Shown one piece after another: positions 23,001 through 29,489 of a DNA stretch of 64,000 nt. The notes below the pieces were generated by a model. It saw only the letters and a list, made by a program, of their open reading frames with translations, ran no database searches and was not told where the DNA came from. A program made the position numbers and the translations under genes. The first letter of the stretch is position 1, and every line of letters begins with the position of its first letter. Location: NCBI GenBank assembly GCA_964006375.1, contig OZ023270.1, positions 74,651,891 to 74,715,890 on the forward strand, in the 5' to 3' direction. This DNA is from Tillus elongatus. Lineage: Eukaryota > Arthropoda > Insecta > Coleoptera > Cleridae.

Positions 23001-25225
23001 CAGGCAGTGTGGGTGGTGAGTGAGTGCTGAGACGAGACGAGCGACCTGGCTGGGCAGACTGAGGTGACCCTCATCTGGGTGCCGGGTCACTCGGGGGTTA
23101 AAGGCAATGAAAAAGCTGACAGTCTCACGAAGAAAGGGTCAGCAGAACCATTTATGGGACCAGAACCGGCTCTGGGCGTGTCGAAGAGCACTGCCAGGGG
23201 AGCCATTAAGTCCTGGGTCAGAAACCAACACAAGGTGTACTGGGCGGACTGTCCAGAGCTCAGACATGGGAAGTCAATAATTGACGGACCCAGTTCAAAG
23301 AGAGCTGTGGAGCTGCTAAATCTTAGCAGAGGACAGCTCAGAAACACAACAGGTCTCTTGACGGGACACATGGCCGTCAAGAAACACCTGCATAAAATGG
23401 GGCGGTTCGAAGGGGACCTCGCATGCAGACTCTGCGGCGAGGGGGAGGAATCAGCCCAGCACATCTTGTGCGAGTGTAAAGCTCTGGACCTCAAAAGACA
23501 ACTGATCTACGGTCAGTCTAGACCGGAGACAGAGCAATATAAAACATCACCCTACCAATCGCTGTGCAGACTAGTTCAAGGCACAGTGATTTTGGAATGG
23601 GTGGAGTAAGACTAAGGGTATGCGCAATCAACCAAAGGTTGCAGTGCTATCGGGGTGGCAAGGCCGCGGACGACCCCCTGAGGGAACAAAAAAAAAATGG
23701 AAGACACACATTATAAAAAAGAAAGCAGAGATGAAGATAAAAGTGAAGAACTTGTACAATCACTGCTAAGCATTAAAAACAAATTGATGATTTACAAAGC
23801 AATAATCAAACCAATCTGGACATATGGAATTTAACTATGGGGATGCTCAAGCAAATCCAATGTAAATATTATACAAAGGTTCCAATCAAGAAAACTGAGA
23901 ATTAATGCAGACGCTCTGTCGTATGTCACAAATCATACTTTACACACTGACCTGAACATTCCTTGGGTCAACGATAAAATCTCACAAGAAGCTTCAAAAC
24001 ACCATGCAAAGTTAGAAGTATATTAAAATAGCACTGCAAGTCTTAATAGAGGATTCTGTCCAACGAAGACAGAACGAGAAGTGGCCCAAAGACCTCACAG
24101 TCATAATAATATTTTACCAAAGGTATGGATAACACAACTGGGTGTGATTCCTTCCTGTTAATGTTTATCATATTCGCTCATAGATTATTATGCTGTAAGT
24201 TCTGATAGCTAATAAATTTTATGGGAAAAAACCTATCAATTACATGCTACAAACATAGTTATCAAACAAGCAATTAATAAATCATCACTTATCTTACTTA
24301 CCTTAATGTAGTTGTAGACACTGACATAATGGTACTAACAAGACTATTAATCTGTGTGAAAGTAGGATTTTGAATTTTTAATCTATCAGCAGCTATTCTG
24401 TTCAATGCAGTGTTATCAAGAACAACCACAGAGTCTGCTGATTCAGTCAATCTCTTTAATGTTAACAAAGAATTATAGGGCTGCACCACTACATCACTTA
24501 TCTCGTCTAAATTGGGAAATACACTGTAAGTTTGCACCAGTTTTTTTGGGAATCTATCTGACAGTTTCTCCAAGATGTTAGAACCCATACCGGAGCCTAA
24601 AAAAGAAGCATAAAAGGGTACTAACTCAATAAATCCATTTCAAAGAAACACATCTACCTAATTAATAACACAAATAACAATATGATTAGCTCAATGCAAT
24701 TACCTGTACCACCAGCGATTGAGTGACACAGCACAAACCCTTCCAAGCTGTCACTGCCATCAGCTTCTCTATCGATGATATCAAATATTTCCTCATTTAG
24801 ACGCTCACCTTGTGAAAATCCGCAAGCCCAGTTATTACCTGCCCCACCTCCATTCTTTGACAAGAAAACGTTTTCCTGGTTGTACAGTTTAGAATATGGA
24901 GAATTCAGTATAGTATTAATTACTCTAGGCTCTAAATCAAGCAGCACTGCTCTTGGTATATAGTGCTCATCATCTGCCTGATAAAAGAACACATCTTTAC
25001 GATCTATACCTTCTGTTGCAAAGTCTTCTAATATGCCTTCTGGATTAATCCCATGCTCTGAGCACAATCTCTTCCAAAATTCAAAACCAACTACAAAAAT
25101 AATAGACAGAAGTAGAATAAAAACATTCCTGAGCATAACCTTATTTTTGCTATTAACAAAATTAACTTTAACTTACTCTGATTACCACATTGGCCCAGTT
25201 GCAGTGTTATCATTTCGCAAGGCAT
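7882..25225 (-). CDS. TUBG1: Gamma-tubulin, complete six-exon gene
   Basis: Gamma-tubulin nucleates microtubules as part of gamma-tubulin ring complexes at centrosomes and spindles. CDS exons are complement(25177..25225, 24704..25090, 24302..24596, 18083..18326, 15360..15542, 7882..8073). They sum to 1350 nt (449 aa), all with GT/AG borders and matching phases. Visible hallmarks are the N-terminus [11 protein letters not shown], the gamma-specific [12 protein letters not shown], the nucleotide-binding glycine loop AGGTGSGMGS split across exons 2/3, [15 protein letters not shown] across exons 3/4, [16 protein letters not shown] across exons 4/5, and the C-terminal [12 protein letters not shown] in exon 6. 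The length is close to the usual 450-460 aa. The start is chosen because [12 protein letters not shown] aligns with the conserved tubulin N-terminus. No coding damage was seen, so the gene is probably functional despite transposon-filled introns 3-5. Confidence 0.97.
8085..9480 (-). pseudogene. 5'-truncated non-LTR retrotransposon, reverse transcriptase
   Basis: Same strand as gamma-tubulin, inside its intron 5. Upstream remnants ([20 protein letters not shown]) lead into the open stretch 9344-8454 with RT motifs [37 protein letters not shown], and the catalytic FADD (usually Y/FADD), then DLGIVLD. The thumb continues in frame to a stop at 8245 after an added or changed codon at 8454. The 3' end is an (AAAT)-rich tail at about 8130-8085. 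The upstream portion carries stops (e.g. near 9440), and the endonuclease is missing. It resembles the jockey/CR1-like groups; the exact clade is not determined. The tail type is shared with the RT remnant ending at 34330. Confidence 0.85.
9654..9765 (-). pseudogene. Short reverse transcriptase fragment
   Basis: The minus strand reads [19 protein letters not shown], the RT palm motif with its first catalytic Asp, then TALINKLL. The piece stops abruptly at the start of the 212-bp tandem array (9777). It is probably another truncated non-LTR copy of the R1/I-like type. Confidence 0.55.
9777..10836. repeat. Tandem array, five copies of a 212-bp unit
   Basis: Unit starts (ACCCAAAAGAAACC) fall at 9777, 9989, 10201, 10413 and 10625, exactly 212 bp apart. 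Copies differ at only a few sites: cacctgcg versus caactgcg, and taattgg versus tcattgg. The unit contains the palindrome ATGGTAT-tt-ATACCAT and ends with about 70 bp that codes RT-like [15 protein letters not shown] on the plus strand. That is the start of the R1-like remnant that continues without a break after copy 5. The array therefore duplicates the junction between host DNA and the truncated 5' end of that element. Confidence 0.95.
10765..12120 (+). pseudogene. R1-like non-LTR retrotransposon remnant (RT thumb, RNase H, zinc knuckle)
   Basis: Starts inside the last tandem copy with [17 protein letters not shown] and continues [19 protein letters not shown] and [18 protein letters not shown], the R1-clade signature after the RT palm. 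RNase H follows ([24 protein letters not shown], then [19 protein letters not shown]). The C-terminal zinc knuckle lies at 11651-12016 ([32 protein letters not shown]). Frames change several times and stops occur in RNase H (e.g. near 11450). The stop TGA ends at 12016 and the 3' UTR runs to about 12120. It lies antisense to gamma-tubulin, in intron 5. Confidence 0.85.
12121..12585. other. AT-rich intronic spacer
   Basis: No coding or structural feature recognised except the approach to the hammerhead-like motif at 12586. Confidence 0.4.
12583..12624 (+). ncRNA. Hammerhead-ribozyme-like motif (copy 1)
   Basis: CTGATGA (12586-12592) is followed by a six-pair hairpin (GCTAAC with GTTAGT, loop TTG), GAAAC (12609-12613), a tiny hairpin-like GATA, and the GTC triplet (12618-12620), then AGG. 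This order is the hammerhead core with a very short stem III, as known for hammerheads of Penelope-like elements. One extra base (A) sits between CTGATGA and stem II, and stem I pairs poorly here, so self-cleavage is doubtful. A diverged second copy lies at 21377, and similarity extends past the motif (a ttctccaa block about 40 nt downstream). Confidence 0.35.
12625..12840. other. Rest of the hammerhead-bearing repeat and spacer
   Basis: It shares scattered similarity with 21412-21450 up to the TTCTCCAA block; beyond that nothing is recognised until the retroelement 3' UTR at 12841. Confidence 0.35.
12841..14702 (-). pseudogene. R1-like retrotransposon, family alpha copy 1 (5'-truncated)
   Basis: Reading right to left: an RT segment with [21 protein letters not shown] (catalytic YADD kept), [26 protein letters not shown] and [16 protein letters not shown]. 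After a one-base frame shift near 13716 comes RNase H ([45 protein letters not shown]) and a zinc knuckle region ([35 protein letters not shown]). The second knuckle Cys (CRLC in the other copy) is Phe here. The stop is at 12915. Just 5' of the open stretch the conserved GCPQGG reads GCP-stop-GG (CAG to TAG near 14635). The 3' UTR to about 12841 matches copy 2 (37858-37935). It lies in gamma-tubulin intron 5, same strand. Confidence 0.9.
14804..15171 (+). mobile_element. tRNA-derived SINE, copy 1
   Basis: The head is tRNA-like with an A-box-like GTGGTTCAATGGTAAGAA (14811-14829) and a perfect B box GGTTCGATTCC (about 14858-14868). A conserved body follows (CACGTTCCACCCTTCGGAGG, then ACCGTCGGTCC and CTCCCTGGCGTCGGTGATTG) and the tail is (AC)n at 15144-15170. 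Flanks ACAAATGAA at 14795-14803 and 15172-15180 form a target-site duplication. The same SINE recurs intact at 46362 and as a fragment at 26334. RNA polymerase III transcription from the internal A/B boxes is expected for this class. Confidence 0.9.
15360..15542 (-). CDS. TUBG1: Gamma-tubulin exon 5
   Basis: 183 nt, exactly 61 codons ([19 protein letters not shown] to ANHTNISS). Acceptor TTTCTAG, donor GTAAGT. It carries the C-terminal-domain motif [18 protein letters not shown]. Confidence 0.95.
15593..15837 (+). other. Unrecognised GC-richer coding-like fragment in intron 4
   Basis: An open stretch of about 80 codons ([55 protein letters not shown]) ends with TGA at 15835. It lies in AT-rich intron 4 of gamma-tubulin on the opposite strand. 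Its base composition is richer in G and C than its surroundings, suggesting an inserted coding sequence, perhaps a retroelement gag-like or gene fragment. I recognise no family. The open frame overlaps exon 5 antisense, which is coincidental. Confidence 0.4.
15840..17329. other. AT-rich part of gamma-tubulin intron 4
   Basis: No gene recognised. A short GC-richer block at about 16400-16500 has no frame I can identify. Confidence 0.4.
17330..17830 (+). pseudogene. 3' end of a non-LTR retrotransposon (RNase H tail and zinc knuckle)
   Basis: Frames here read [20 protein letters not shown] then, after a shift near 17520, a knuckle [18 protein letters not shown] ending at a stop near 17663. This is the C-terminal block common to R1/I-like elements. 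It is antisense to gamma-tubulin within intron 4 and broken by frame shifts; downstream similarity fades by about 17830. Confidence 0.65.
18083..18326 (-). CDS. TUBG1: Gamma-tubulin exon 4
   Basis: 244 nt; acceptor TTTTTTACAG, donor GTATGT. It encodes [18 protein letters not shown], the [15 protein letters not shown] segment and [16 protein letters not shown], ending at NIIQ. The DNA joins exon 5 in phase. Confidence 0.95.
18478..19268 (-). pseudogene. Mariner transposase remnant with one terminal inverted repeat
   Basis: The minus strand codes mariner pieces: [18 protein letters not shown], the catalytic block [11 protein letters not shown], and a C-terminal [18 protein letters not shown] followed by [10 protein letters not shown]. 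The low-coordinate end carries GGATTGCCTTTTGTATTTTGGGATT (18478-18502), matching the terminus of the mariner at 44137, so it is the element's 3' inverted repeat. The other end is lost at about 19268. Frame shifts and a mid-region deletion show it is dead. Confidence 0.8.
19724..20779 (+). CDS. Retrotransposon ORF1 (gag-like, DUF4780-like domain)
   Basis: An open frame exists from 19634, but [13 protein letters not shown] at 19724 is the better start because upstream codons are AT-rich. The N-terminal half is low in complexity, rich in Ser, Pro, Arg and Lys, with two near-identical 32-codon repeats ([11 protein letters not shown]). The C-terminal half ([63 protein letters not shown]) matches what I recall as DUF4780, frequent in ORF1 of insect R1-type elements. 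No CCHC knuckle seen. Probable role: RNA-binding chaperone of the element's RNP. The ORF is uninterrupted (351 codons). It overlaps ORF2 by 11 nt. Confidence 0.8.
   Translation: METSQGAAADSGGLTTDVDTGDQGIASARDLSPTPKLDAGSHRRAASSADSGGPSTSGDPTVRVEGLPRQSKRLSGAQRKKFRRVQKMATGTWTVEKPVKAQEGSASQKRTRSNSSTPTTDRRPKRARAPVKVQEESVSQKTPRSGSSTPTTDRRPKRTKAGTPAQTGSYREAAEGLGMAVIDRHHPEVTLDQGKADLIQAAVDSLQEGESPTQFHRARLAGGILWITCAGPQSRDWLRKTIGGLGQIWEGADLTAVEPKELPKRCKVLVRIPDTVSQETVISRLKIQNPELGTQHWSVLSRKAEKKGQPLAFSIDQASYRALEGTSFKAFWGLGRVSFRPLGKQLRVNGT
20015..20206 (+). repeat. Two tandem 96-bp units inside ORF1
   Basis: Units 20015-20110 and 20111-20206 are about 85 percent alike by eye and in frame (32 codons each). 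Each encodes PVKxQExSxSQK followed by [12 protein letters not shown] local duplication that lengthened the basic linker. Confidence 0.85.
20769..21325 (+). pseudogene. Retrotransposon ORF2, endonuclease domain, truncated
   Basis: ATG at 20769 overlaps the ORF1 stop (ATGGGACCTAA). It encodes an APE-type endonuclease: [16 protein letters not shown] (metal-binding Asn), [13 protein letters not shown] (catalytic Glu), [19 protein letters not shown] (catalytic Asp/Asn block). The frame is lost after [16 protein letters not shown] where unrelated AT-rich DNA starts; the RT that should follow is missing at this position. Confidence 0.85.
21374..21414 (+). ncRNA. Hammerhead-ribozyme-like motif (copy 2)
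   Basis: CTGATGA (21377-21383), stem II GCTAAC/GTTAGC with loop TTC, GAAAC (21400-21404), GATC, and GTC (21409-21411). Stem I pairs CCT before CTGATGA with AGG after GTC. The tiny stem III (AC...GU, one or two pairs, with GATC) is the form described in Penelope-like elements. The extra base C between CTGATGA and stem II is the main weakness. Confidence 0.4.
21455..21590 (-). repeat. Microsatellite-bearing repeat family, hairpin arm only
   Basis: Reverse-orientation copy of the arm found at 30533-30650, 43766-43905 and others. It starts CATATGAAAATTCAAACTGACC and ends with the hairpin-like ATTAGTGAATTTTTTGACG. The (TA)n core is missing here. Confidence 0.75.
21815..22380 (+). pseudogene. Jockey-like reverse transcriptase, 5' part of a split copy
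   Basis: RT palm pieces [17 protein letters not shown], then [18 protein letters not shown], the catalytic FADD in [12 protein letters not shown], and [13 protein letters not shown] at the right edge. The frame breaks off at 22380 exactly where an R1-like copy starts. Its continuation ([13 protein letters not shown]) resumes at 23698, so the element was split by that insertion. Confidence 0.85.
22381..23697 (+). pseudogene. R1-like retrotransposon, family gamma, 5'-truncated copy inserted in jockey
   Basis: Starts in the RT fingers ([38 protein letters not shown]), then [16 protein letters not shown] stop at 22782 follows ETCCR, then [20 protein letters not shown] and the catalytic YADD in [15 protein letters not shown]. 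About one third of ORF2 (RT thumb to start of RNase H) is then deleted at about 23040. RNase H resumes at [19 protein letters not shown] with a knuckle [18 protein letters not shown]. Stop at 23607, 3' UTR and an A-run at 23687-23697. It carries a full 3' end and no intact RT. Confidence 0.85.
23698..24110 (+). pseudogene. Jockey-like reverse transcriptase, 3' part of the split copy
   Basis: Continues the RT thumb interrupted at 22380: [39 protein letters not shown] and [20 protein letters not shown], with stops such as that after TYGI (near 23834). It ends in ASLNRGF-like coding near 24050 and 3' sequence. Confidence 0.8.
24302..24596 (-). CDS. TUBG1: Gamma-tubulin exon 3
   Basis: 295 nt, opening with [18 protein letters not shown] after acceptor TTTTTTAG and closing at STTTLR with donor GTAAGT. 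It contains [19 protein letters not shown] and the tubulin core region. The following intron 3 (18327-24301, 5975 bp) holds the nested R1/jockey complex and a mariner remnant. Confidence 0.95.
24704..25090 (-). CDS. TUBG1: Gamma-tubulin exon 2
   Basis: 387 nt. The acceptor TTTTTGTAG precedes 25090 and the donor is GTAATT. It encodes the N-terminal GTPase domain from [13 protein letters not shown] to CHSIAGGTG, including the gamma-tubulin stretch [18 protein letters not shown]. It ends inside the GGTGSG nucleotide-binding loop (phase 1). Confidence 0.95.
25177..25225 (-). CDS. TUBG1: Gamma-tubulin exon 1
   Basis: 49 nt coding for [16 protein letters not shown] plus the first base of Ile. The donor is GTAAGT immediately below 25177, and the following intron is only 86 bp. 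The first T1-loop residues (GQCGNQ), which contact the nucleotide, are here. Confidence 0.93.
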
Positions 25226-26333
25226 CTTCACTGGTTTAATTCAAGATACACACCCAAATTTAAAACAATGCGTAATAATTTTATAGAAATAATTTGTGTG
25301 ACAGTTAACAGTTAATGACAGCTTTCTCGCCCATAAAATTTAAAGTCCTAAACATTCGTGTTGATTGGGCGAAATCTGCGACGACTCAAAGATTATACTA
25401 TTCTGATTGGCTGAGCGAAAAATACCAGAACTTCCGTTTCCTTTATCACAGCATTCCTAATTTGAAATTTAGAAATTATGATTTTAAAAAGAATCTGGAT
25501 TTAGAAACAATAATATAATTTATAATATACCTACCGTTTATTTATTTTAAACATAAATATACATACTGTTAAGTTTCAGTTTATAATTGTTCTTATTAAG
25601 TTTTATACAAAACTGTAAAAATCTAATTTTATATGTAGGTATATCATAAAGTAGGCTCCAAAACTTTTCATTTGTTTTTGTAATGCATCAGATGTCTTTT
25701 ATACATTTTATATGCAATGAGACGAATATTAGGTATAGTGAGTTGACTTAATTTTGTGAAAAGAGTGATTCGTGGAATCTTTATTACTATATATATTATG
25801 ATGTAAGTAGTTGGTTTTTCTTTTCTTATTACATACATCTGCATGCCCAAAACTTAAAGAAACTTTTACTTAGGTATATGTACTTTTATTTTTAGGTACT
25901 TACTGCAGTTTAGATGACAGTTCTACCAGCTACTATCTACTTATTTTAGATTCCTTAGCTTTATAATGAATGCGGGTGAGTAAAATTTATCTGCTGTTTG
26001 CTATATATAAATACTGAAATATCAATATGCTAGTCGACACAAAAGTAGACACACTGCGTTTTGCATGAATTTGAATAGGTATCATAGGAAAAATATTTTA
26101 CCGTAGATTCTTATATGAATCTTATATCTAATATAGAACTCATTTACGTGTCTTTCAGTATCTATATAGCGGTTACCTACAGTGTTGGCAGGCTGTGCAG
26201 ATGATGTCTTGGATTAACATCTTCCCGAACATGTACTTTTTTAAATTAATAAATAATAAATTTAGTTTATGTAGGTATACTGAATAAAAATAATAGTTAC
26301 TGAGGCCGAGGCCTAATATTCTGTCTAGGCAAG
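25226..26333. other. Region upstream of gamma-tubulin
   Basis: It should contain the gamma-tubulin promoter and 5' UTR (minus strand, above 25225). I see no clear TATA or initiator that can be told apart from the AT-rich background, and no other gene. Confidence 0.4.
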
Positions 26334-26575
26334 TTGTATATCTGCACGTTCTGCCTGTCTATAGGTGGCATTATAAACTGTCGGTCCCGTGTACCATGCG
26401 ATGTTGGGCTCGTAAATAAGATACCTAATCATAATAAAAGGTTGTGGTTCAGCCTAAATTTTCAATTTGGAGAGATAAAACTGCTGCCGGGCGTCGCTGA
26501 CTGGTCATATATATATCAGCGACGCCCGGCAGCAGTTTTATCTCTCCAAATTGAAAATTTAGGCTGAACCACAAC

Positions 26576-26579
<4 letters not shown>
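26334..26579. repeat. SINE body fragment ending in a 60-bp palindrome
   Basis: 26334-26505 is the headless body of the SINE seen at 14804 and 46362 (CTGCACGTTC, ACTGTCGGTCCCGTGT, CTGCCGGGCGTCGCTGA). Its last 60 bp are repeated in inverted orientation at 26516-26579, separated by a 14-bp AT-rich spacer. The arms are essentially identical, so this forms a strong cruciform or hairpin and abuts the (AT)n at 26580. Confidence 0.85.

Positions 26580-26667
<88 letters not shown>
26580..26667. repeat. (AT)n microsatellite
   Basis: About 44 AT units between two unrelated palindromes. Confidence 0.95.
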
Positions 26668-26669
<2 letters not shown>

Positions 26670-26920
26670 AAAAAGGGTTAAGGGCAAAGCCGCAAGGAGA
26701 CAACCGCATACAGGTGTTTCAAGCTTATTAGCCATCATCTGTACGGTATAGCCAGGTGAAGATGGGAACACTCACTCCAGAGTGTTCCCATCTTCACCTG
26801 GCAGTCACTCCAGAGTGTTCTCATCTTCACCTGGCTCTACCATACTGATGATGGCTAATAAGCTTGAAACACGTGTATGCGGTTGTCTCCTTGCGGCTTT
26901 TCCCTTAACCCTTTTTCCTT
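26668..26920. repeat. Large inverted repeat with hammerhead-like motifs
   Basis: The left arm (26668-26780, GGAAAAAGGGTTAAGGG... to GGTGAAGATGGGAACACTC) and right arm (26811-26920) are inverted copies about 110 bp long with few differences. The centre has a direct repeat of CACTCCAGAGTGTTC. Each arm carries GATGGCTAATAAGCTTGAAAC. The layout, head-to-head copies of one terminus, recalls inverted pseudo-LTRs of Penelope-like elements, but no RT is nearby. Confidence 0.85.
26841..26882 (+). ncRNA. Hammerhead-like motif in the right palindrome arm
   Basis: CTGATGA (26845-26851), hairpin GGCT/AGCT with loop AATA, GAAAC (26866-26870), ACGT, GTA (26875-26877), then TGCGG. The CCATA before CTGATGA can pair with TGCGG with one mismatch (stem I). 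The left-arm copy on the minus strand (26741 down to 26716) has CAGATGA in place of CTGATGA and is probably dead. Activity is untested; the U-U pair at the base of stem II is a weakness. Confidence 0.35.
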
Positions 26921-26956
26921 GTATAGTACAGAAATGCCGTGTTATAAATCCTGTTA

Positions 26957-26959
26957 TAG

Positions 26960-27048
<89 letters not shown>
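26957..27048. repeat. (TA)n microsatellite with ATT run
   Basis: About 45 TA units followed by (ATT)n at 27047-27062. Confidence 0.95.
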
Positions 27049-27053
<5 letters not shown>

Positions 27054-27062
27054 ATTATTATT

Positions 27063-28087
27063 TATATATAATTTTAAAAAACATTGTAGACGTTAAAGAA
27101 ACAAAATACTTATAAAACATGTATTGCAAGTCAACTTACATATTTTAGTGATTTATTTTTTAGAATAAATTCCTTAATATACAAGTCCATATACATTTGT
27201 TCTTAGTCAGCTCCAGCATGATTTACTACACATCACACCATAAGTTCCGGCAAACAAAACTTGGCACATATATTAATTGCATTAATATCACGGACGAGTT
27301 TGTAAATCAGTTATAACGGACATTTTTTCCCCAAAAATATACTATTTTTGAATGTGCTATATTTTTGAAAGCCTTAGATTAACTGGAATAAGACTTTGCA
27401 TGTAGCAAGAAATGGTTTAAATAAACATCTGTTGTAAATTTTAAGTAATTTGGTTCCAAAATGTGGAGTCTTTCCAAATTACAAATAAAATCTGAAAGAC
27501 ATGAATTGAAACAACTTAAGTGGTTAAAGTTTAATGCCTGACAAAGCCAGAGCGGTTAACTGCCATGCGTAAATTGATTCATACTACAGACATAAGTCAT
27601 ACATCAACGACAACCAACAATACAAATAACACGCATAAAACATACTGCCCGAATTAGCAATCGAGAACTCTCGGCCACGAAAAATTACCGTTTAAATCGT
27701 GTGTCAGCATTTACCACGTTAGAATGACAGAGGACATGAAAGTAAATATTTGCAAAGTGATTATTTCTTAAGCCGGGATTCAATAATTTTTTTAAATACA
27801 CTATATTTGTAGCTTGATGAACATATTCTTCATTAAAGTTTTGGACTGAAAATGTAGCATATAATAAAAAGATCACGGTTTAAGGAAGACAATAAAGATA
27901 TATTTAAGGAACTATCAGTTTGATAAATAAAATGACATTTTTGCAAACCATGGTTTGGTAAGTTTCATGTTATAAGAATATGGGAAGATAGGTACGAAAA
28001 AATAAAATAAATATTGTAAACAAAATCGAGTCACGTCTATAAAAATGATTTTAAAACAATTTGTTATTTCATCTTTATACTTAAAAA
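27063..28087. other. Spacer, nothing recognised
   Basis: No coding, repeat or RNA feature that I can support. Confidence 0.4.
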
Positions 28088-28413
28088 CTTCGGGACGCAG
28101 CAGGTGCGTTATGGTAGCGAATTTATATTAAATGGTTCAAATTTGAAAAACTCAATTTTCCATAAACCTAAAACGCTGAATTTTAGTATACAGTGTGGTC
28201 TTTAGCAGTGCAACATTTCTACTAAATTTCATCAAAATAACTTTGTTGTTTTTTGAGATACAATTTTTTTCCAGAAGAGTTAAACTTTTTTAGAAAAACT
28301 GATCCGATCGTGCTGTCTAACAAACTCATCCAAGTCATTTATAAAAAAAAGGTATATGCCAAGTTTCATCAAAATCAGTTAATAACTTTCTTTGTTATCG
28401 GTTGGATACATAC

Positions 28414-28483
<70 letters not shown>

Positions 28484-28622
28484 ATATAAAAATTCAAACT
28501 GCCCCGGATATGGGTTGTAGGGGTCCTGGTTCACGCTGATTTGACATTTTTTTTGCAAAATCTCACCATCGATACCTCTCTATTAGTGATTTTTTTAAAA
28601 TAAAAATTCACTAAAATAAGAC
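28088..28622 (-). repeat. Microsatellite-bearing repeat family, reverse copy with (TA)n core
   Basis: Starts GGGACGCAGCAGGTGCGTTA, passes the conserved arm (ACTGATCCGATCGTGC, CATCAAAATCAGTTAATAAC), a (TA)n core at 28417-28480, then the second arm (AAAATTCAAACTGCCCCGGA, TCACGCTGATTTG). It ends in the hairpin ATTAGTGAT...AAAATTCACTAAA. Same plan as the copies at 30525, 41068, 41760 and 43196. Confidence 0.8.
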
Positions 28623-28773
28623 TTCATCTAAGATTGAAACAGTCATGGAATGTATTTCAAGTCACAATTTAATTAATTCTGTAATTAGCTGTTACATTTA
28701 CTTTTAATATAATAAAAATATTCCGGGGCAGCAAGTTACTGTCAAGTATCACGTAAACAAACTTTTTATTAGT

Positions 28774-28833
28774 GCATCTCTGATTCAGTGGTGGAATGCT
28801 CACCTGATACGCAGACGGCACCTGCTCGGTGCA
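28774..28833 (+). pseudogene. tRNA-Gly-like pseudogene or SINE head
   Basis: GCATCTCTGATTCAGTGGTG-GAATGCTCACCTG aligns with the D-arm half of tRNA-Gly, and TGCTCGGTGCA resembles the closing acceptor. The T-arm with the B box is missing (about a dozen bases short) and the anticodon loop reads TGATACG in place of TGCCACG. It is not a working tRNA. Confidence 0.5.
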
Positions 28834-29489
28834 TGTGACATTTTGTTTTGTTTTATTTTAATATTTGGTAAAAACAATAGTTTACAGATTTCATATGTTT
28901 GGAACAAGATCTCATTTTTGTTTAAAATGCCTGGATAACCTTGTGATCTTTGAGTCTAAAATTATAATTTTCAGCAGACATTTTGTTATTCTTGATATGA
29001 TTGAACTTTTATTAACAAAATTGACTAATAGAGAATTTGTTTTTAAAAACTTTTTTAGCTGTTGGAAAAACCACTTCGATTAGAGAGACTAAAATGAAAT
29101 CATCCGGGTGATTAAAAAGGAAAAATAGCTGCCACGTTTATAATTTGGCAGATACTTTCGTTTTCTAAATATGAATTAAGTTTTCTTCTGGAAAGCTTTT
29201 GTAATTTTAATGGAATTTGTAATACAAGTTTATTTTAAAGAAACTTACAGCACCTAGATATACCAAAATTTAATTTTCTAGCTTGATAGTAAATTCGGTT
29301 TTGAGCATTTTTCTCAAAATGAGCGAGAACACAAGATTTTTTTAATAGAGATATCGATGTTAACACTTTCGAAAAAAATAATTCAAATAAGAGCATACGA
29401 GGACCACTAAAACTGAGCTTCAAGGGCTGTGCAAGTTCAAAGTAATAATTTTAGTAATATGCCGTACTAATAATATACAATTAGTATTC
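28834..29489. other. Spacer, nothing recognised
   Basis: AT-rich, with no supported feature. Confidence 0.35.

Noticed and set aside
25315..25518. Divergent small gene upstream of gamma-tubulin
   Set aside because: A 67-codon frame without family resemblance in the likely promoter region; cannot be supported.
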